A DNA stretch of 64,000 nt, from contig JAKAQR010000005.1 of the NCBI GenBank assembly GCA_021819725.1, positions 1 through 64,000 on the forward strand. The letters run 5' to 3'. The DNA is from Actinomycetes bacterium. Lineage in GTDB: Bacteria; Actinomycetota; Acidimicrobiia; Acidimicrobiales; Acidimicrobiaceae. This document shows, piece by piece, positions 45,867-54,804 of the stretch. The notes beneath the pieces were generated by a model that saw only the letters and a program-made list of their open reading frames with translations, had not been told where the DNA came from and searched no databases. Both the position numbers and the translations under genes were made by a program. Every line of letters starts with the position of its first letter. The stretch's first letter is position 1.

Positions 45867-47065
45867 TCACTCTCATCGGCTGGTTGGGAAACCGCATCGA
45901 TTCGCTCTCGGGCGACCAGCTCCGTGCTCTCCAGGCGTCGCGCACGATCTTCGCTCGGTCCGAACTCCACGAGCCGCTCCAAACCCTCTGCCCATCGTCG
46001 ACGATCGTGGACTTTACATCCCCGCTGAGCACCACGATTCGCGCCATCGCTGCACACGCCGATGCGTGTACCGTCATCGCCAGTGGCGACCCCAACTTCT
46101 TTGGCCTCACAAAGACGCTCCGACGAGCTTTACCGGAGCATCCACTCCGCGTCCTTCCAGGGCCCAGTGCAGTGGCGACTCTCGCTGCTCGACTTGGACG
46201 CCCTTGGGACGATCTCAGTGTTGTTTCTCTCGTCGGCAGAGACCACCACGAAGCCCTGCAACGAGCAGGAATTCTCCTAGCAAGCCGACCAAACGCAGCA
46301 ATCGCGCTTCTCATCCCACCCAACACGTTCCTTGACCCGCTCATCGAACGGCTCAGCGACCACCCAGCGACCGTGTCGATCACCATCGCCACTGACCTTG
46401 CGTCCGATGACGAGACGATCACCAAACTGACACCGGCTGAGGCCCTGCACTGGCGTTCGGGTTCACCAGCGGTCGCCTTCATCGAGATCGGCGAACCCAC
46501 GATGGAGATGCTCATCGACTACACAACGGGTGAGGCGAGCATTTTTCGTGAGGATCAGCTCGCAACCGATGGCACGAACTTCACCAAACTTGAGGTTCGT
46601 CTCGCCGCTATCGCCCGCCTGGACCCAGACCGGCTACCGATCAGAGCACACGTCATCGAGGTCGGTGCCGGCAGCGGCACCTTGGGGTTGACGCTGTTGC
46701 GGCTGCGCCCTGACATCGAACTCACCCAGCTCGAGCCCAAACATGACCGTGCCGTCATGGCAAGAGCCAATGCGAAGACACTAGGCTATCGGACCACAGT
46801 GTCTGAGCAGCCAGTGGAGACGATCTCGAAGAACTTTGACGCCGCAATTGTCGGTGGGGGTGGCCTTGACGCCTTGCGACATGCGCTTGGTCTCCTCGGA
46901 CCCGCGGCACCAGTGGTCGCAACCTTTGCCGACCTTCATCGCGCTGGATCCGCCGAACGCCTGCTCGGCAACGTGTCGCTGATCCAGGTGGCTCACGGCA
47001 AAACCCTAGGTCCAGATGGCACTCGGTTGGTACCCCAGACTCCGATCTACCTCGCATGGCGATAA
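45863..47065 (+). CDS. cobL: Precorrin-6Y C5,15-methyltransferase (CbiE-CbiT fusion)
   Basis: CobL methylates C5 and C15 and decarboxylates the acetate at C12. The N-terminal half (about 1-205) is CbiE-like: ASGDPNFFGLTKTL, LPGPSAVATLAARLGRPWDD. The C-terminal half (about 215-400) is CbiT-like: FREDQLATDGTNFTKLEVRL, HVIEVGAGSGTLGLTLL (SAM motif) and AAIVGGGG. The GTG start overlaps the cbiD stop as GTGA, and its TAA overlaps the next ATG. Confidence 0.92.
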   Translation: MITLIGWLGNRIDSLSGDQLRALQASRTIFARSELHEPLQTLCPSSTIVDFTSPLSTTIRAIAAHADACTVIASGDPNFFGLTKTLRRALPEHPLRVLPGPSAVATLAARLGRPWDDLSVVSLVGRDHHEALQRAGILLASRPNAAIALLIPPNTFLDPLIERLSDHPATVSITIATDLASDDETITKLTPAEALHWRSGSPAVAFIEIGEPTMEMLIDYTTGEASIFREDQLATDGTNFTKLEVRLAAIARLDPDRLPIRAHVIEVGAGSGTLGLTLLRLRPDIELTQLEPKHDRAVMARANAKTLGYRTTVSEQPVETISKNFDAAIVGGGGLDALRHALGLLGPAAPVVATFADLHRAGSAERLLGNVSLIQVAHGKTLGPDGTRLVPQTPIYLAWR

Positions 47066-48759
47066 TGGCTCTCTCCAGACGCACCGAGGGCATCGTCGTA
47101 GCGTTAGGCCTCCCTCCAACCGGACTCGCTGACAAGCTTGGATTTCGTCAACACGGCTTCGCGAGCTTCGCAGACCTCACCGAGGCCTTACGCGATCATA
47201 ACCAAGTCGTTGTCGTCGCCGCCTACCCCATCGTTGTGCGCGCTCTCGCAACGACGCTCTCCTCAAAGGACACTGATCCGGCCGTCGTCGCCATCGACGA
47301 GGGGATGCGTTTTGCAACCGTTCTCGCGGGAGCTCATCACGGCGGCGAACAACTGGCGCGCCTAGTCGCCCATCATCTCGGGGCAACGGCAGTCATTACC
47401 ACTGCATCCTCGATCTACGATACGGTCGCGCTTGATCAGACACCCCGGGTGCACTTCGGTCACGTACCAGCCGGACTACAGGCGAGGATCAACCATGGCG
47501 ATGGCCTTGTACTCGTGAACCCAACCGATTTGTTCCTGCCCGATGCCATTTTGGCACTCGCTCATGAAGGCAACAATCCATTGAAGGTCGTCATCAGCGA
47601 CCGAATGAGGGACGAGAGTCTCGGTGATCTTCGAGCTACCGCGCCGACCCTCACCGTGGGCGTGGGATGTTCCAGTGATGCGACCGTGACCGAGATCGAC
47701 GAACTCATCGAGACAACGCTCCAGAACGCTGGCCTTGACCCTTATGCCATCGATCGCGTGGCGACCATCGATCGACGACTAAACCACCCTGCGCTCCTCG
47801 GGCTCCATCGGGAGCTCATCGGTTTCTCGGCAGATCAACTCGATGCGGTCGAAACAGTGCATCCCTCATCTGTCGTCTACAAATCTGTCGGAACCCACTC
47901 GGTGGCCGAAGCAGCAGCGCTGCTCGCTAGCGGCGATGGTGCCTCCCTTGTGGTCGAGAAGGTCAGGGCCGACCGAGTCACGGTCGCCGTTGCACGCCGA
48001 CAAAGGCTACGCGGATCACTCTCGGTTGTTGGACTTGGACCAGGATCCTTGGACCTGCTCACACCACGTGCCCTAGGCGCGCTCCGGTCTGCCCAGTTCC
48101 TCGTGGGTTTTAGCCGCTATCTTGAGCTGATCGAGCCCATCGTCGAGCGCGCACAGGTAGTCCGACCCTACCCGATCGGCCAGGAGATCGAGCGCGTCGG
48201 GGAAGCGATCGCCCTCGCGTCGCGCGGGAATCATGTTGCCCTCGTCACCTCCGGCGACCCGGCTGTCTACGCCATGGCACAACTCGTCATCGAACGTCTC
48301 GCCGAGGACCTGACTCTGCACATCATCCCAGGCGTCACGGCCGCCTACGCCGCCTCATCAAAGGCCGGTGCGATCGTTGGACACGACCACGCGATGATCT
48401 CACTCTCCGACCTTCTGACCCCATGGAGTGCCATCGAGGCCCGTGTCGAGGCAGCTGCCAAGGCTGACTTCGTCATTGCGTTCTATAATCCACGGTCCAA
48501 GCAGCGCACATGGCAGCTTGAGAAGGCATTGTCGATTATCGCCCAATACCGCCAGCAGAGCACGCCGGTGCTCGTGGCCACCCGCGTTGAACGTTCAGGC
48601 GCGACCCTCACGGTCACCAGCCTCGCTGAGATCGACCTTGAGACGATTGACATGGAGACGATCGTCATCATCGGCGCCACCACTACCGCCACCAACCATG
48701 GTTACCTCTATACCCCGCGTGGCTATCAGCCCACACCTGGCCACCAAGGTGCTCCATGA
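47065..48759 (+). CDS. Fusion of CbiG with precorrin-3B C17-methyltransferase
   Basis: The N-terminal about 320 residues are CbiG-like (cobalt-precorrin-5A hydrolase): VVAIDEGMRFATVLAGAHHG near residue 70, GLVLVNPTDLF and, near 190, TVGVGCSSDATVTEIDEL. The C-terminal about 240 residues are CobJ/CbiH: LSVVGLGPGSLDLLTPRAL, LVTSGDPAVYAMAQLV, IPGVTAAYAASSKAGAI and FYNPRSKQR. CbiG removes the acetaldehyde fragment and CobJ/CbiH contracts the ring, so two steps of the cobalt-early route sit in one 564-residue chain. I chose the ATG at 47065 (TAATG overlap); 47056 is possible. Confidence 0.9.
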   Translation: MALSRRTEGIVVALGLPPTGLADKLGFRQHGFASFADLTEALRDHNQVVVVAAYPIVVRALATTLSSKDTDPAVVAIDEGMRFATVLAGAHHGGEQLARLVAHHLGATAVITTASSIYDTVALDQTPRVHFGHVPAGLQARINHGDGLVLVNPTDLFLPDAILALAHEGNNPLKVVISDRMRDESLGDLRATAPTLTVGVGCSSDATVTEIDELIETTLQNAGLDPYAIDRVATIDRRLNHPALLGLHRELIGFSADQLDAVETVHPSSVVYKSVGTHSVAEAAALLASGDGASLVVEKVRADRVTVAVARRQRLRGSLSVVGLGPGSLDLLTPRALGALRSAQFLVGFSRYLELIEPIVERAQVVRPYPIGQEIERVGEAIALASRGNHVALVTSGDPAVYAMAQLVIERLAEDLTLHIIPGVTAAYAASSKAGAIVGHDHAMISLSDLLTPWSAIEARVEAAAKADFVIAFYNPRSKQRTWQLEKALSIIAQYRQQSTPVLVATRVERSGATLTVTSLAEIDLETIDMETIVIIGATTTATNHGYLYTPRGYQPTPGHQGAP

Positions 48760-48959
48760 TTACGATTACCGACGCCTGCACCGGCTGCGGTGCCTGTATC
48801 GTCACCTGCCCAACGCACGCGCTCAAACCGCACCCAAGACACCCACGTTGGTCTGCCCTACGATGTGAAGCGCACCGCGAGTGTGTAGAGATCTGCCCGG
48901 TCGGAGCCATCGATTGGCGCATTCACCTCGACACCGAGTCAGAGGCTGGCATTCGATGA
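48756..48959 (+). CDS. Two-cluster ferredoxin inside the corrin operon
   Basis: This 67-residue protein has CTGCGACIVTCP (canonical CxxCxxCxxxCP) and CEAHRECVEICP, where the second motif is spaced Cx6Cx3C and has one Cys fewer, so the second cluster may be incomplete. It overlaps the CbiG-CobJ gene (ATGA) and the cobH gene (ATGA), so it is a true part of the operon. It may supply electrons to a corrin-ring step; the partner is unknown. Confidence 0.85.
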   Translation: MITITDACTGCGACIVTCPTHALKPHPRHPRWSALRCEAHRECVEICPVGAIDWRIHLDTESEAGIR

Positions 48960-49555
48960 CCGTCTCGAGTATCGAACTGGAGAGCTTCGCTAGGATTCAA
49001 CGTGAAGTCGACTTTTCCCATCTCAGTCGCCAAGGTGCTGAGATCGCTGCCCGTATCATTCATGCGACCGGCGATACCGAGATCATCCACGAACTCGTTA
49101 TCAACGATGAGGCGATCGAGCGAGCGATCTGGGGGCTCAACCACCACGTCCCAATCGTGGTCGACGTCGCCATGTTAGCGGCTGGGGTTGCTAAGCTCAA
49201 CCCCTCGATCGCGATCCAAGCTGCTCAACAACTGAGGAGCACCAATGAGACTCGATCGCACAGCGGGATGGCGGCACTCTTGGCTACGATGACCGAACAG
49301 ATGCCGATCGTCGCTGTTGGCTCCGCTCCCACGGCGTTGAGAGCGGTCCTCGAACACGCCAGCGAGACCGTGCCACTCGTCGTCGTCGGCATGCCGGTCG
49401 GATTCGTCGATGCCGTGGAATCAAAGCAGGATCTCATCCGCTCCGGGATCACCCACCTCACCAATACCTCGCGCCGTGGAGGGTCGCCGATGGCAGCTGC
49501 AACCCTTAATGCACTGGCCCTACTATCGCAAGGAGAGTACCGACTTGACCACTAG
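48956..49555 (+). CDS. cobH: Precorrin-8X methylmutase
   Basis: CobH/CbiC moves the C11 methyl to C12. The 199-residue protein has ARIIHATGDTEIIHEL (catalytic His), VVDVAMLAAGV, VAVGSAPTALRAVLEH and VVVGMPVGFVDAVESKQDL then NTSRRGGSPMAAATLNAL, all family blocks. The ATG at 48956 overlaps the ferredoxin stop; the frame extends back to 48881 inside the ferredoxin gene. It overlaps cbiX at its end. Confidence 0.93.
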   Translation: MTVSSIELESFARIQREVDFSHLSRQGAEIAARIIHATGDTEIIHELVINDEAIERAIWGLNHHVPIVVDVAMLAAGVAKLNPSIAIQAAQQLRSTNETRSHSGMAALLATMTEQMPIVAVGSAPTALRAVLEHASETVPLVVVGMPVGFVDAVESKQDLIRSGITHLTNTSRRGGSPMAAATLNALALLSQGEYRLDH

Positions 49556-50348
49556 AGGACTGATGCTGATGGGACATGGCACCAAATCAGCGAAGGGGCA
49601 AGCACAGTTCCACGAACTTGTCGCGCTGGCTGCGCAGCGCTTTGACGGGCCGGTGACCGGGGGATTCATCGAGCTCGCCCAGCCCACGATGTTCGAAGCC
49701 GTCGACGAGATCGCCGCTAAGGGGATCGATGAGCTCATCATCGCACCCGTTGTGCTCCTGCCAGCGGGGCACTTAAAAGACGATGCCGCCGAACTCACCC
49801 ACTACGCCCGCCGCCAGTGGCCCCAACTCAGTGTCCACTTGGCCTCAGATCTTGGCACAACAGCCGAGCTGATCATCCGTCTCAATCAATGTATCGATGG
49901 GGTTGATGAGGCTGCAGAGGCCATTCTTGTCGTTGGGCGTGGCGCTAGCGACCCCAGCGCCAACGCCGAACTCCACGCCATCACTCGACTCTTGAGCGAG
50001 AGCCGAGGATACCCAACGACACACACCGCCTTTGTCTCTTTGGCTCCGCCTGATGTCACCACAGGACTCGAGACCTTGGCCCGACTCGGCGCCCAGTCCG
50101 TCGTCGTTGCGCCCTATTTTCTTTTTCATGGCGTTCTCCTGGACCGCATCGCGAGCCAGGCGCTGGCCTGGGCAACGGCCCACCACAAGACGGTTGCCAT
50201 CAGCGAAGAACTTGGTCCCCATCCGCTCGTCATCGATGCGCTCTGGCTACGCGTCCAAGAGGCGATCGGAGGAGATGTTCGCACCAACTGTGATACCTGT
50301 CTCTATCGATCACCGTTCTCCATCAAGAGCGCAACAGCGCTACCCTAG
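49545..50348 (+). CDS. cbiX: Sirohydrochlorin cobaltochelatase
   Basis: CbiX inserts Co(II) into sirohydrochlorin, the first step of the cobalt-early route. The 267-residue two-domain protein has LMLMGHGTKSAKGQAQFHEL (first active His), ELIIAPVVLLPAGHLKDDA (second His), and a second half with VVGRGASDPSANAE and VVAPYFLFHGVLLDRI. The C-terminal TNCDTCLYR has a CxxC that could bind a metal or Fe-S cluster as in some long CbiX proteins. The TTG start at 49545, with AAGGAGAG seven bases upstream, overlaps the cobH stop. Confidence 0.88.
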   Translation: MTTRGLMLMGHGTKSAKGQAQFHELVALAAQRFDGPVTGGFIELAQPTMFEAVDEIAAKGIDELIIAPVVLLPAGHLKDDAAELTHYARRQWPQLSVHLASDLGTTAELIIRLNQCIDGVDEAAEAILVVGRGASDPSANAELHAITRLLSESRGYPTTHTAFVSLAPPDVTTGLETLARLGAQSVVVAPYFLFHGVLLDRIASQALAWATAHHKTVAISEELGPHPLVIDALWLRVQEAIGGDVRTNCDTCLYRSPFSIKSATALP

Positions 50349-50516
50349 GCACGGAGAACTCGCAACATTGGGCATGACGACCAACCAATGTTCCGCCGCG
50401 TGTGGACCCCAACGGGAAGCGTCACTTCGCCACCCTACGATAGTCCACAAGGGCGGTAGGCAACGAGAGACATTCGTCCCGTCGTAGAAGTCACCGCCCG
50501 CCAAGAAAGGAACACG

Positions 50517-51350
50517 GTGCAATTCGGAATCTTTCTACCACCATTCCACGAGTTTGCCGACCCTCGCGTGGTCGTCGAGCTGGCTACCAGCGCAGAGCGA
50601 GCTGGTTGGGATGGTATCTTCCTCTGGGATCACATGCTCAGCGAACCAGGCTTTAGGGTAGCGGACGCATGGATCACGATGGCAGCGATCGCCAGCGCAA
50701 CGGAACGGCTGCGCATGGGAGCCATGGTCACACCATTGGCACGCCGACGGCCATGGGTGCTTGCTCGTCAGATAGCAACACTCGACCACCTTTCATCAGG
50801 TCGACTCATTGTCGGCGTAGGGCTCGGGGATGATGGGTGGCACGAGTTCAGCGCATTTGGGGAGCGCATCGATCCGCGCGGGCGTGCGAACCAGCTCGAC
50901 GAAGCACTGGAACTCCTCGGGCTCTTCGCCTCCGGAGAACCGGTGGACTTTGTTGGAGACGAGTATCAGGTGCACTCACCTCCTTTTTTGCCACGCCCAC
51001 TCCAGCGCCCGGTTCCCATCTGGGTCGCGGGTCGCTGGCCGAATCAACCTCCGCTGCTGAGAGCGAAACGGTACCAAGGCTTCTTCCCAATCTTTGCCGG
51101 GCCAGAACCTCCAACCATCCCCGCCCAGAGCGATCTCGACGCCATCACTCGCCAACTTCCTCAAACGGGTACGGGGTATGATCTTGTCATCCGCTATGCG
51201 ATGTCCCTCGCCGCTGATCCCGTCCACGACGCGACACTCCTCGCTCAGGTCGGAGTGACCTGGATCCTCGAGAGCTTCGGTGCCTTCGGCCCTGAGCCCG
51301 AGATTATTCGAGAGGTCGTCGCCGCTGGCCCTGCTGGCAAGAGGGTTTAG
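50517..51350 (+). CDS. LLM-class (luciferase-like) flavin-dependent oxidoreductase
   Basis: This 277-residue protein starts FGIFLPPFHEFADPRVVVEL and has GWDGIFLWDHML, AAIASATERLRMGAMVTPL, RPWVLARQIATLDHLSSGR and LIVGVGLGDDGWHEFSAFGE, all typical of bacterial luciferase-like FMN/F420 enzymes. In actinobacteria many use F420. The substrate is unknown. The GTG start has AAAGGAA upstream. It is 168 bp after cbiX and probably a separate unit. Confidence 0.85.
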   Translation: MQFGIFLPPFHEFADPRVVVELATSAERAGWDGIFLWDHMLSEPGFRVADAWITMAAIASATERLRMGAMVTPLARRRPWVLARQIATLDHLSSGRLIVGVGLGDDGWHEFSAFGERIDPRGRANQLDEALELLGLFASGEPVDFVGDEYQVHSPPFLPRPLQRPVPIWVAGRWPNQPPLLRAKRYQGFFPIFAGPEPPTIPAQSDLDAITRQLPQTGTGYDLVIRYAMSLAADPVHDATLLAQVGVTWILESFGAFGPEPEIIREVVAAGPAGKRV

Positions 51351-51574
51351 CAACCTACTACGATACGTCCTTATCAGAGTTCGGCCGTCATCGGCTCCGG
51401 ATTGTCGATGGCTCATCCGGCGCCATCACCCCGGTAGCAACGCTCAGTCGGAGTGGCGTCACGGCTCTCCTCCGATGAGCGAACCGGCCCCGATCGAGTG
51501 CATTGGAGAATCCTTGCAACAAGCGCGATCCATGACCAAACGAAGCGAACCAGAGACCTTGACGAGATCAATGC

Positions 51575-51606
51575 AGCTATTGCTCTCGGCAGCTATTGCT
51601 CTCGGC
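51575..51606. repeat. Perfect 16-bp tandem duplication
   Basis: AGCTATTGCTCTCGGC occurs at 51575-51590 and immediately again at 51591-51606, in the gap between the LLM oxidoreductase and the M20 gene. It looks like a recent duplication. Confidence 0.7.
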
Positions 51607-51608
51607 GG

Positions 51609-51644
51609 CTGTTGGCGCTCACCTCACTCGGCGAGCGCCAACAG
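51609..51644. terminator. 12-bp hairpin over the M20 gene stop
   Basis: CTGTTGGCGCTC (51609-51620) and GAGCGCCAACAG (51633-51644) form a perfect 12-bp stem with a 12-base loop that contains the stop of the M20 gene. Neither side has a good T-run, so it may be a transcript-end stabiliser or a weak bidirectional terminator between the convergent genes. Confidence 0.45.
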
Positions 51645-52811
51645 TGCGTGCAGTGCCACTCCTCGATGGAGAGCAGCCTCGTCCACGAGCATCCTGTTCG
51701 AGTGGTTCGGTGCGGGCTGTACGCTTCCGGGGGGAGCAACACCAAGGAAGATCATCGCTCCTGGCGAGACTTGCAGAAGGTAAGAGAAGTCCTCGGCCCC
51801 CATCACCGGGGCCTCCATCGCAAGGACATCCGAAGTTCCCACCAACGATCGCGCGAGCCCAAGAGCACGCTCTGCCCCGGCGACGTCGTTGATGGTCACC
51901 GGGTAGCTCTCCATCGGGAAGCTAACCGTGACGTCAACCCCATGGGCATCTGCGATCCCGTGGGCTACTCGGGCCACCAGAGCTTCGACCACACGACGTG
52001 TCTCCTCCGAGAGTGTCCGAAAGGTGCCCCGAATGGTTGCCAACTCTGGGATAATATTGAAGGTGGTCCCCGCATCGATCTGCCCAACCGTCAACACAGC
52101 TGGATCAAAAACGTTGACCCGCCTCGTGAGCGCCACCTGGAGTGCCACAACCAGCTCGGCAGCGACCGGTATCGGATCGAGCGCCTCGTGGGGAGCAGAG
52201 GCATGTCCCCCTCGGCCAGTGATCGTGATGAGGAATTCATCGGCAGAGGCCATCATCGGCCCGCCCCGGGTAGCGATGAGCCCACTCGGAAGGTTCGTGA
52301 TCACGTGTTGGGCATAGCTTCGATCGGGAGCAGGATCAACCAGTCCCTCCTCGATCATCCGCCGCGCACCCCCAGCACCCTCCTCTCCAGGTTGAAAAGC
52401 CAAGATGACAGAACCATGTAATGTGTCGCGATGATCCATTAACAGCTGCGCCGCGCCAAGGAGCATCGCCACATGCGCATCATGACCACAGGCATGCATC
52501 AACCCTGGGATCGTCGAGGCAAAAGGAAGGCCAGTCTCCTCAACGAGAGCCAGTGCATCCATATCCGCCCTCAAAAGGGTAGTAGGACCCTCCAGCGCAC
52601 CATCGATGCGCCCCACCACGGAAGAGATGGTTCTGCCCGGGGTAGCCGAAATCCCCATTCCCGCTAGCTCGTTGAGGATGAGCGACTGTGTGATCGGAAG
52701 ATCGAGTCCAAGTTCGGGATGTGCGTGGATCGTGCGACGTACCTCGATGACCTTGGGATCCATCGCCTTCGCCTCCGCCAAGAGTCCCTTTACATCAATT
52801 GTTGTCGCCAT
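51624..52811 (-). CDS. M20-family amidohydrolase (hippurate/N-acyl amino acid hydrolase-like)
   Basis: This 395-residue metallopeptidase-type enzyme has RRTIHAHPELGLDLP, MHACGHDAHVAMLLGAAQ (metal Cys/His/Asp region), FQPGEEGAGGARRMIEEG and GAEDFSYLLQVSPGAMIFLG. These are the M20D/HipO-AbgB-like signatures; enzymes of the group release amino acids from N-acyl or aromatic amides. The start at 52811 follows AAGGGGCGG; the frame extends to 52874 without RBS. The last codons lie in a strong hairpin. Confidence 0.87.
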   Translation of the reverse strand: MATTIDVKGLLAEAKAMDPKVIEVRRTIHAHPELGLDLPITQSLILNELAGMGISATPGRTISSVVGRIDGALEGPTTLLRADMDALALVEETGLPFASTIPGLMHACGHDAHVAMLLGAAQLLMDHRDTLHGSVILAFQPGEEGAGGARRMIEEGLVDPAPDRSYAQHVITNLPSGLIATRGGPMMASADEFLITITGRGGHASAPHEALDPIPVAAELVVALQVALTRRVNVFDPAVLTVGQIDAGTTFNIIPELATIRGTFRTLSEETRRVVEALVARVAHGIADAHGVDVTVSFPMESYPVTINDVAGAERALGLARSLVGTSDVLAMEAPVMGAEDFSYLLQVSPGAMIFLGVAPPGSVQPAPNHSNRMLVDEAALHRGVALHALLALAE

Positions 52812-52932
52812 CTGTTCCGCCCCTTTCAACCACGCCTGCGCCCAGCCTACCGACTGCCGTCGACCGAGAATCAACCCCTGAACAAATAGCCCGCAAAACT
52901 ACCTGAGGCATCCTGTGAGACGTGCTACTATC

Positions 52933-52950
52933 TATCGTGTATCGACGATA
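52933..52950. promoter_or_regulatory. Probable ArsR operator upstream of the reductase-arsR operon
   Basis: TATCGT at 52933-52938 and ACGATA at 52945-52950 form a perfect 6-bp inverted repeat with a 6-base gap, about 70 bases before the operon start. The 16-mer ATCGTGTATCGACGAT matches ATCGTTCTTCGACGAT near arsB at 13 of 16 positions. TACTAT at 52926-52931 may be a -10 box next to it. Confidence 0.55.
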
Positions 52951-53021
52951 ACCGTTCTGCTCCTCACCAGACTCGCGAGGTAGCGCCACGAACATCTATG
53001 TGAGAGTCGGAGGAGGAAGTG

Positions 53022-54425
53022 ATGCGACTCGTGATCGTTGGAGGTAGTGACGCTGGCATCGCTGCGGCGCTACGTGCCCGTGAGTTAGAGCCGAGCTGCA
53101 AGGTGACGGTAGTGCTCGACGATGCGTACCCGAACTTCTCCGTCTGCGGCATCCCGTATTATCTATCGGGCGAGGTGCAGGACTGGTCAAACCTCGCTCA
53201 TCGTTCCTACCGTGAACTCCTGGATCAAGGGATCGACTTACGAACCGACACCCACGCTCTCGAGATTAATCCTGCCCAACACGAACTGCACTGTCGACTG
53301 CAGGATGGACGTTTGGTAGCACTCAACTGGGATCGCTTGATCATCGCCACCGGTGCACAGGCGATCAAGCCACCGATCGAGGGACTGGTCGAAGCACTTG
53401 AGGGAGAACGTGTCTTCCTCGTTCACACGATGACCGATGCCCGAGCGATCATGGAGGTTCTCGACAAAGGTCAGGTGCGTCGAGCGCTGGTCATCGGTGC
53501 CGGGTACATCGGCCTTGAATTAGCCGAGGCACTCACCACTCGTGGCATCACGGTCAATCAATATGAGGCCAAAGATCATGTACTGCCCGCCGTGAGCCCG
53601 GATCTTGCTCGTCAGCTTGAGATGGTGCTGACCAGCCACGGCGTCCGACTCGCGACCAACACGGTAGTGACCGCCATCACGGCGGATCAGGATCACGTCA
53701 CACTGTGGACCTCGTCTCCATCATCAGGTGCCGCTCAGGTGCGTGGCGACATCGCAATCGTCGTAGCGGGGGTGCGACCAGCCGTTGCACTCGCACGCAC
53801 GGCTGGAGCCAAAATCGGTCCTGGTGGTGCCGTTTGGGTCAACCGACGCATGGAGACCGGTATCGACGACGTCTACGCTGCTGGCGATTGCGTGATCACC
53901 CACCATCAGTTGCTCGGTGAAGCCTACCTTCCACTTGGAACCACCGCCCACAAACAAGGTAGGGTCGCAGGTGCGGCCGCAATAGGGCACGAAGCTGAGG
54001 AGTTTCAAGGGGTAGTCGGGACCCAAGTCGTGAAGGTCTTCGACCAGGTGATCGCTCGGACCGGCCTGACCGACGACGAGGCGGTTAGCGCTGGCTTCAC
54101 TCCCCTGTCCATCACGACACAAACAGATGACCATAAGCGCTACTACCCCGGTGCTGAGACACTCACGATCCGTTTGAGTGCCGACACCTCCACCCACCGT
54201 CTCCTCGGAGTCGCCATGCTCGGCCCAATCTCTTCCGGTGCCCACAAACGCATCGACACTGCAGCCGTCGTGCTCGCCCAATCAGCACGCGTTGAAGACC
54301 TCATGCATCTCGATCTCGCCTACACACCACCGCTTGGCACGCCATGGGATGCCCTCCAAGTCACCGCCGCTCAGTGGCTACAAAAGGCAGCAACAGGGAG
54401 CAGCTACGGTGGCGAAGATGGTTGA
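53022..54425 (+). CDS. FAD/NAD(P)-dependent pyridine nucleotide-disulfide oxidoreductase, CoA-disulfide-reductase-like
   Basis: This 467-residue flavoprotein has RLVIVGGSDAGIAAALRA (FAD), the single redox Cys in NFSVCGIPYYLSG, LIIATGAQAIKPP, a second nucleotide motif ALVIGAGYIGLELAEAL and VYAAGDCV. The single Cys in this place is typical of CoA-disulfide reductases, NADH oxidases and NADH peroxidases. Sharing an operon with arsR suggests a role in thiol or arsenic stress (inference). The ATG at 53022 has GGAGGAGG just upstream. Its stop lies within the arsR start (ATGGTTGA). Confidence 0.83.
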   Translation: MRLVIVGGSDAGIAAALRARELEPSCKVTVVLDDAYPNFSVCGIPYYLSGEVQDWSNLAHRSYRELLDQGIDLRTDTHALEINPAQHELHCRLQDGRLVALNWDRLIIATGAQAIKPPIEGLVEALEGERVFLVHTMTDARAIMEVLDKGQVRRALVIGAGYIGLELAEALTTRGITVNQYEAKDHVLPAVSPDLARQLEMVLTSHGVRLATNTVVTAITADQDHVTLWTSSPSSGAAQVRGDIAIVVAGVRPAVALARTAGAKIGPGGAVWVNRRMETGIDDVYAAGDCVITHHQLLGEAYLPLGTTAHKQGRVAGAAAIGHEAEEFQGVVGTQVVKVFDQVIARTGLTDDEAVSAGFTPLSITTQTDDHKRYYPGAETLTIRLSADTSTHRLLGVAMLGPISSGAHKRIDTAAVVLAQSARVEDLMHLDLAYTPPLGTPWDALQVTAAQWLQKAATGSSYGGEDG

Positions 54426-54798
54426 ACTAGAATCAGCGACTATGTACCCAGCAAACTCAACCGAGACCTCCCCCACCACCAACGGCGTTGCGTGCGCCAT
54501 CCCCGAACCAGCGATGGATGAGGTCGACCCACTCGACGACGGTGAGCTGGCACACATCACCAAAGCCCTGGGGAATCCAACCAGAATTAGAATCTTTCGT
54601 CTCCTGACGGAACGCCAGACCTGTGTGACCGGAGAACTCGTCGCTGAGCTACCCCTCGCGCAGTCAACCATCTCTGAACACCTGCGCATCCTGCGTGAGG
54701 CCAACCTTATCCAAGGAGAGATTGAGGGGCCAAGAACCTCGTACTGTATTAATCAGCGAGTCCTCACAGCGTTTAAGCGCGCCATTCAGACGCTCTAG
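54418..54798 (+). CDS. arsR: ArsR-family metalloregulator
   Basis: This 126-residue winged-helix repressor has KALGNPTRIRIFRLL, QTCVTGELVAELPLAQSTIS, EHLRILREANLIQGEIEG and SYCINQRVL. The recognition helix (LAQSTISEHL) is clear. Cys occurs at QTC and SYC and in the N-terminal tail (VACAIPEP), which could bind As(III) in a non-classic arrangement. The frame is open upstream to 54178 inside the reductase gene; I chose 54418, overlapping that gene's stop. It probably controls the two matching operators here. Confidence 0.85.
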   Translation: MVELESATMYPANSTETSPTTNGVACAIPEPAMDEVDPLDDGELAHITKALGNPTRIRIFRLLTERQTCVTGELVAELPLAQSTISEHLRILREANLIQGEIEGPRTSYCINQRVLTAFKRAIQTL

Positions 54799-54804
54799 CC
54801 GCCC

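Noticed and set aside
51453..52421. 322-residue frame opposite the M20 amidohydrolase
   Set aside because: Antisense to a gene with clear metal-site motifs; composition is not protein-like.
53724..54281. 185-residue minus-strand frame inside the reductase gene
   Set aside because: Shadow of the FAD/NAD reductase; no start signal or family sequence.
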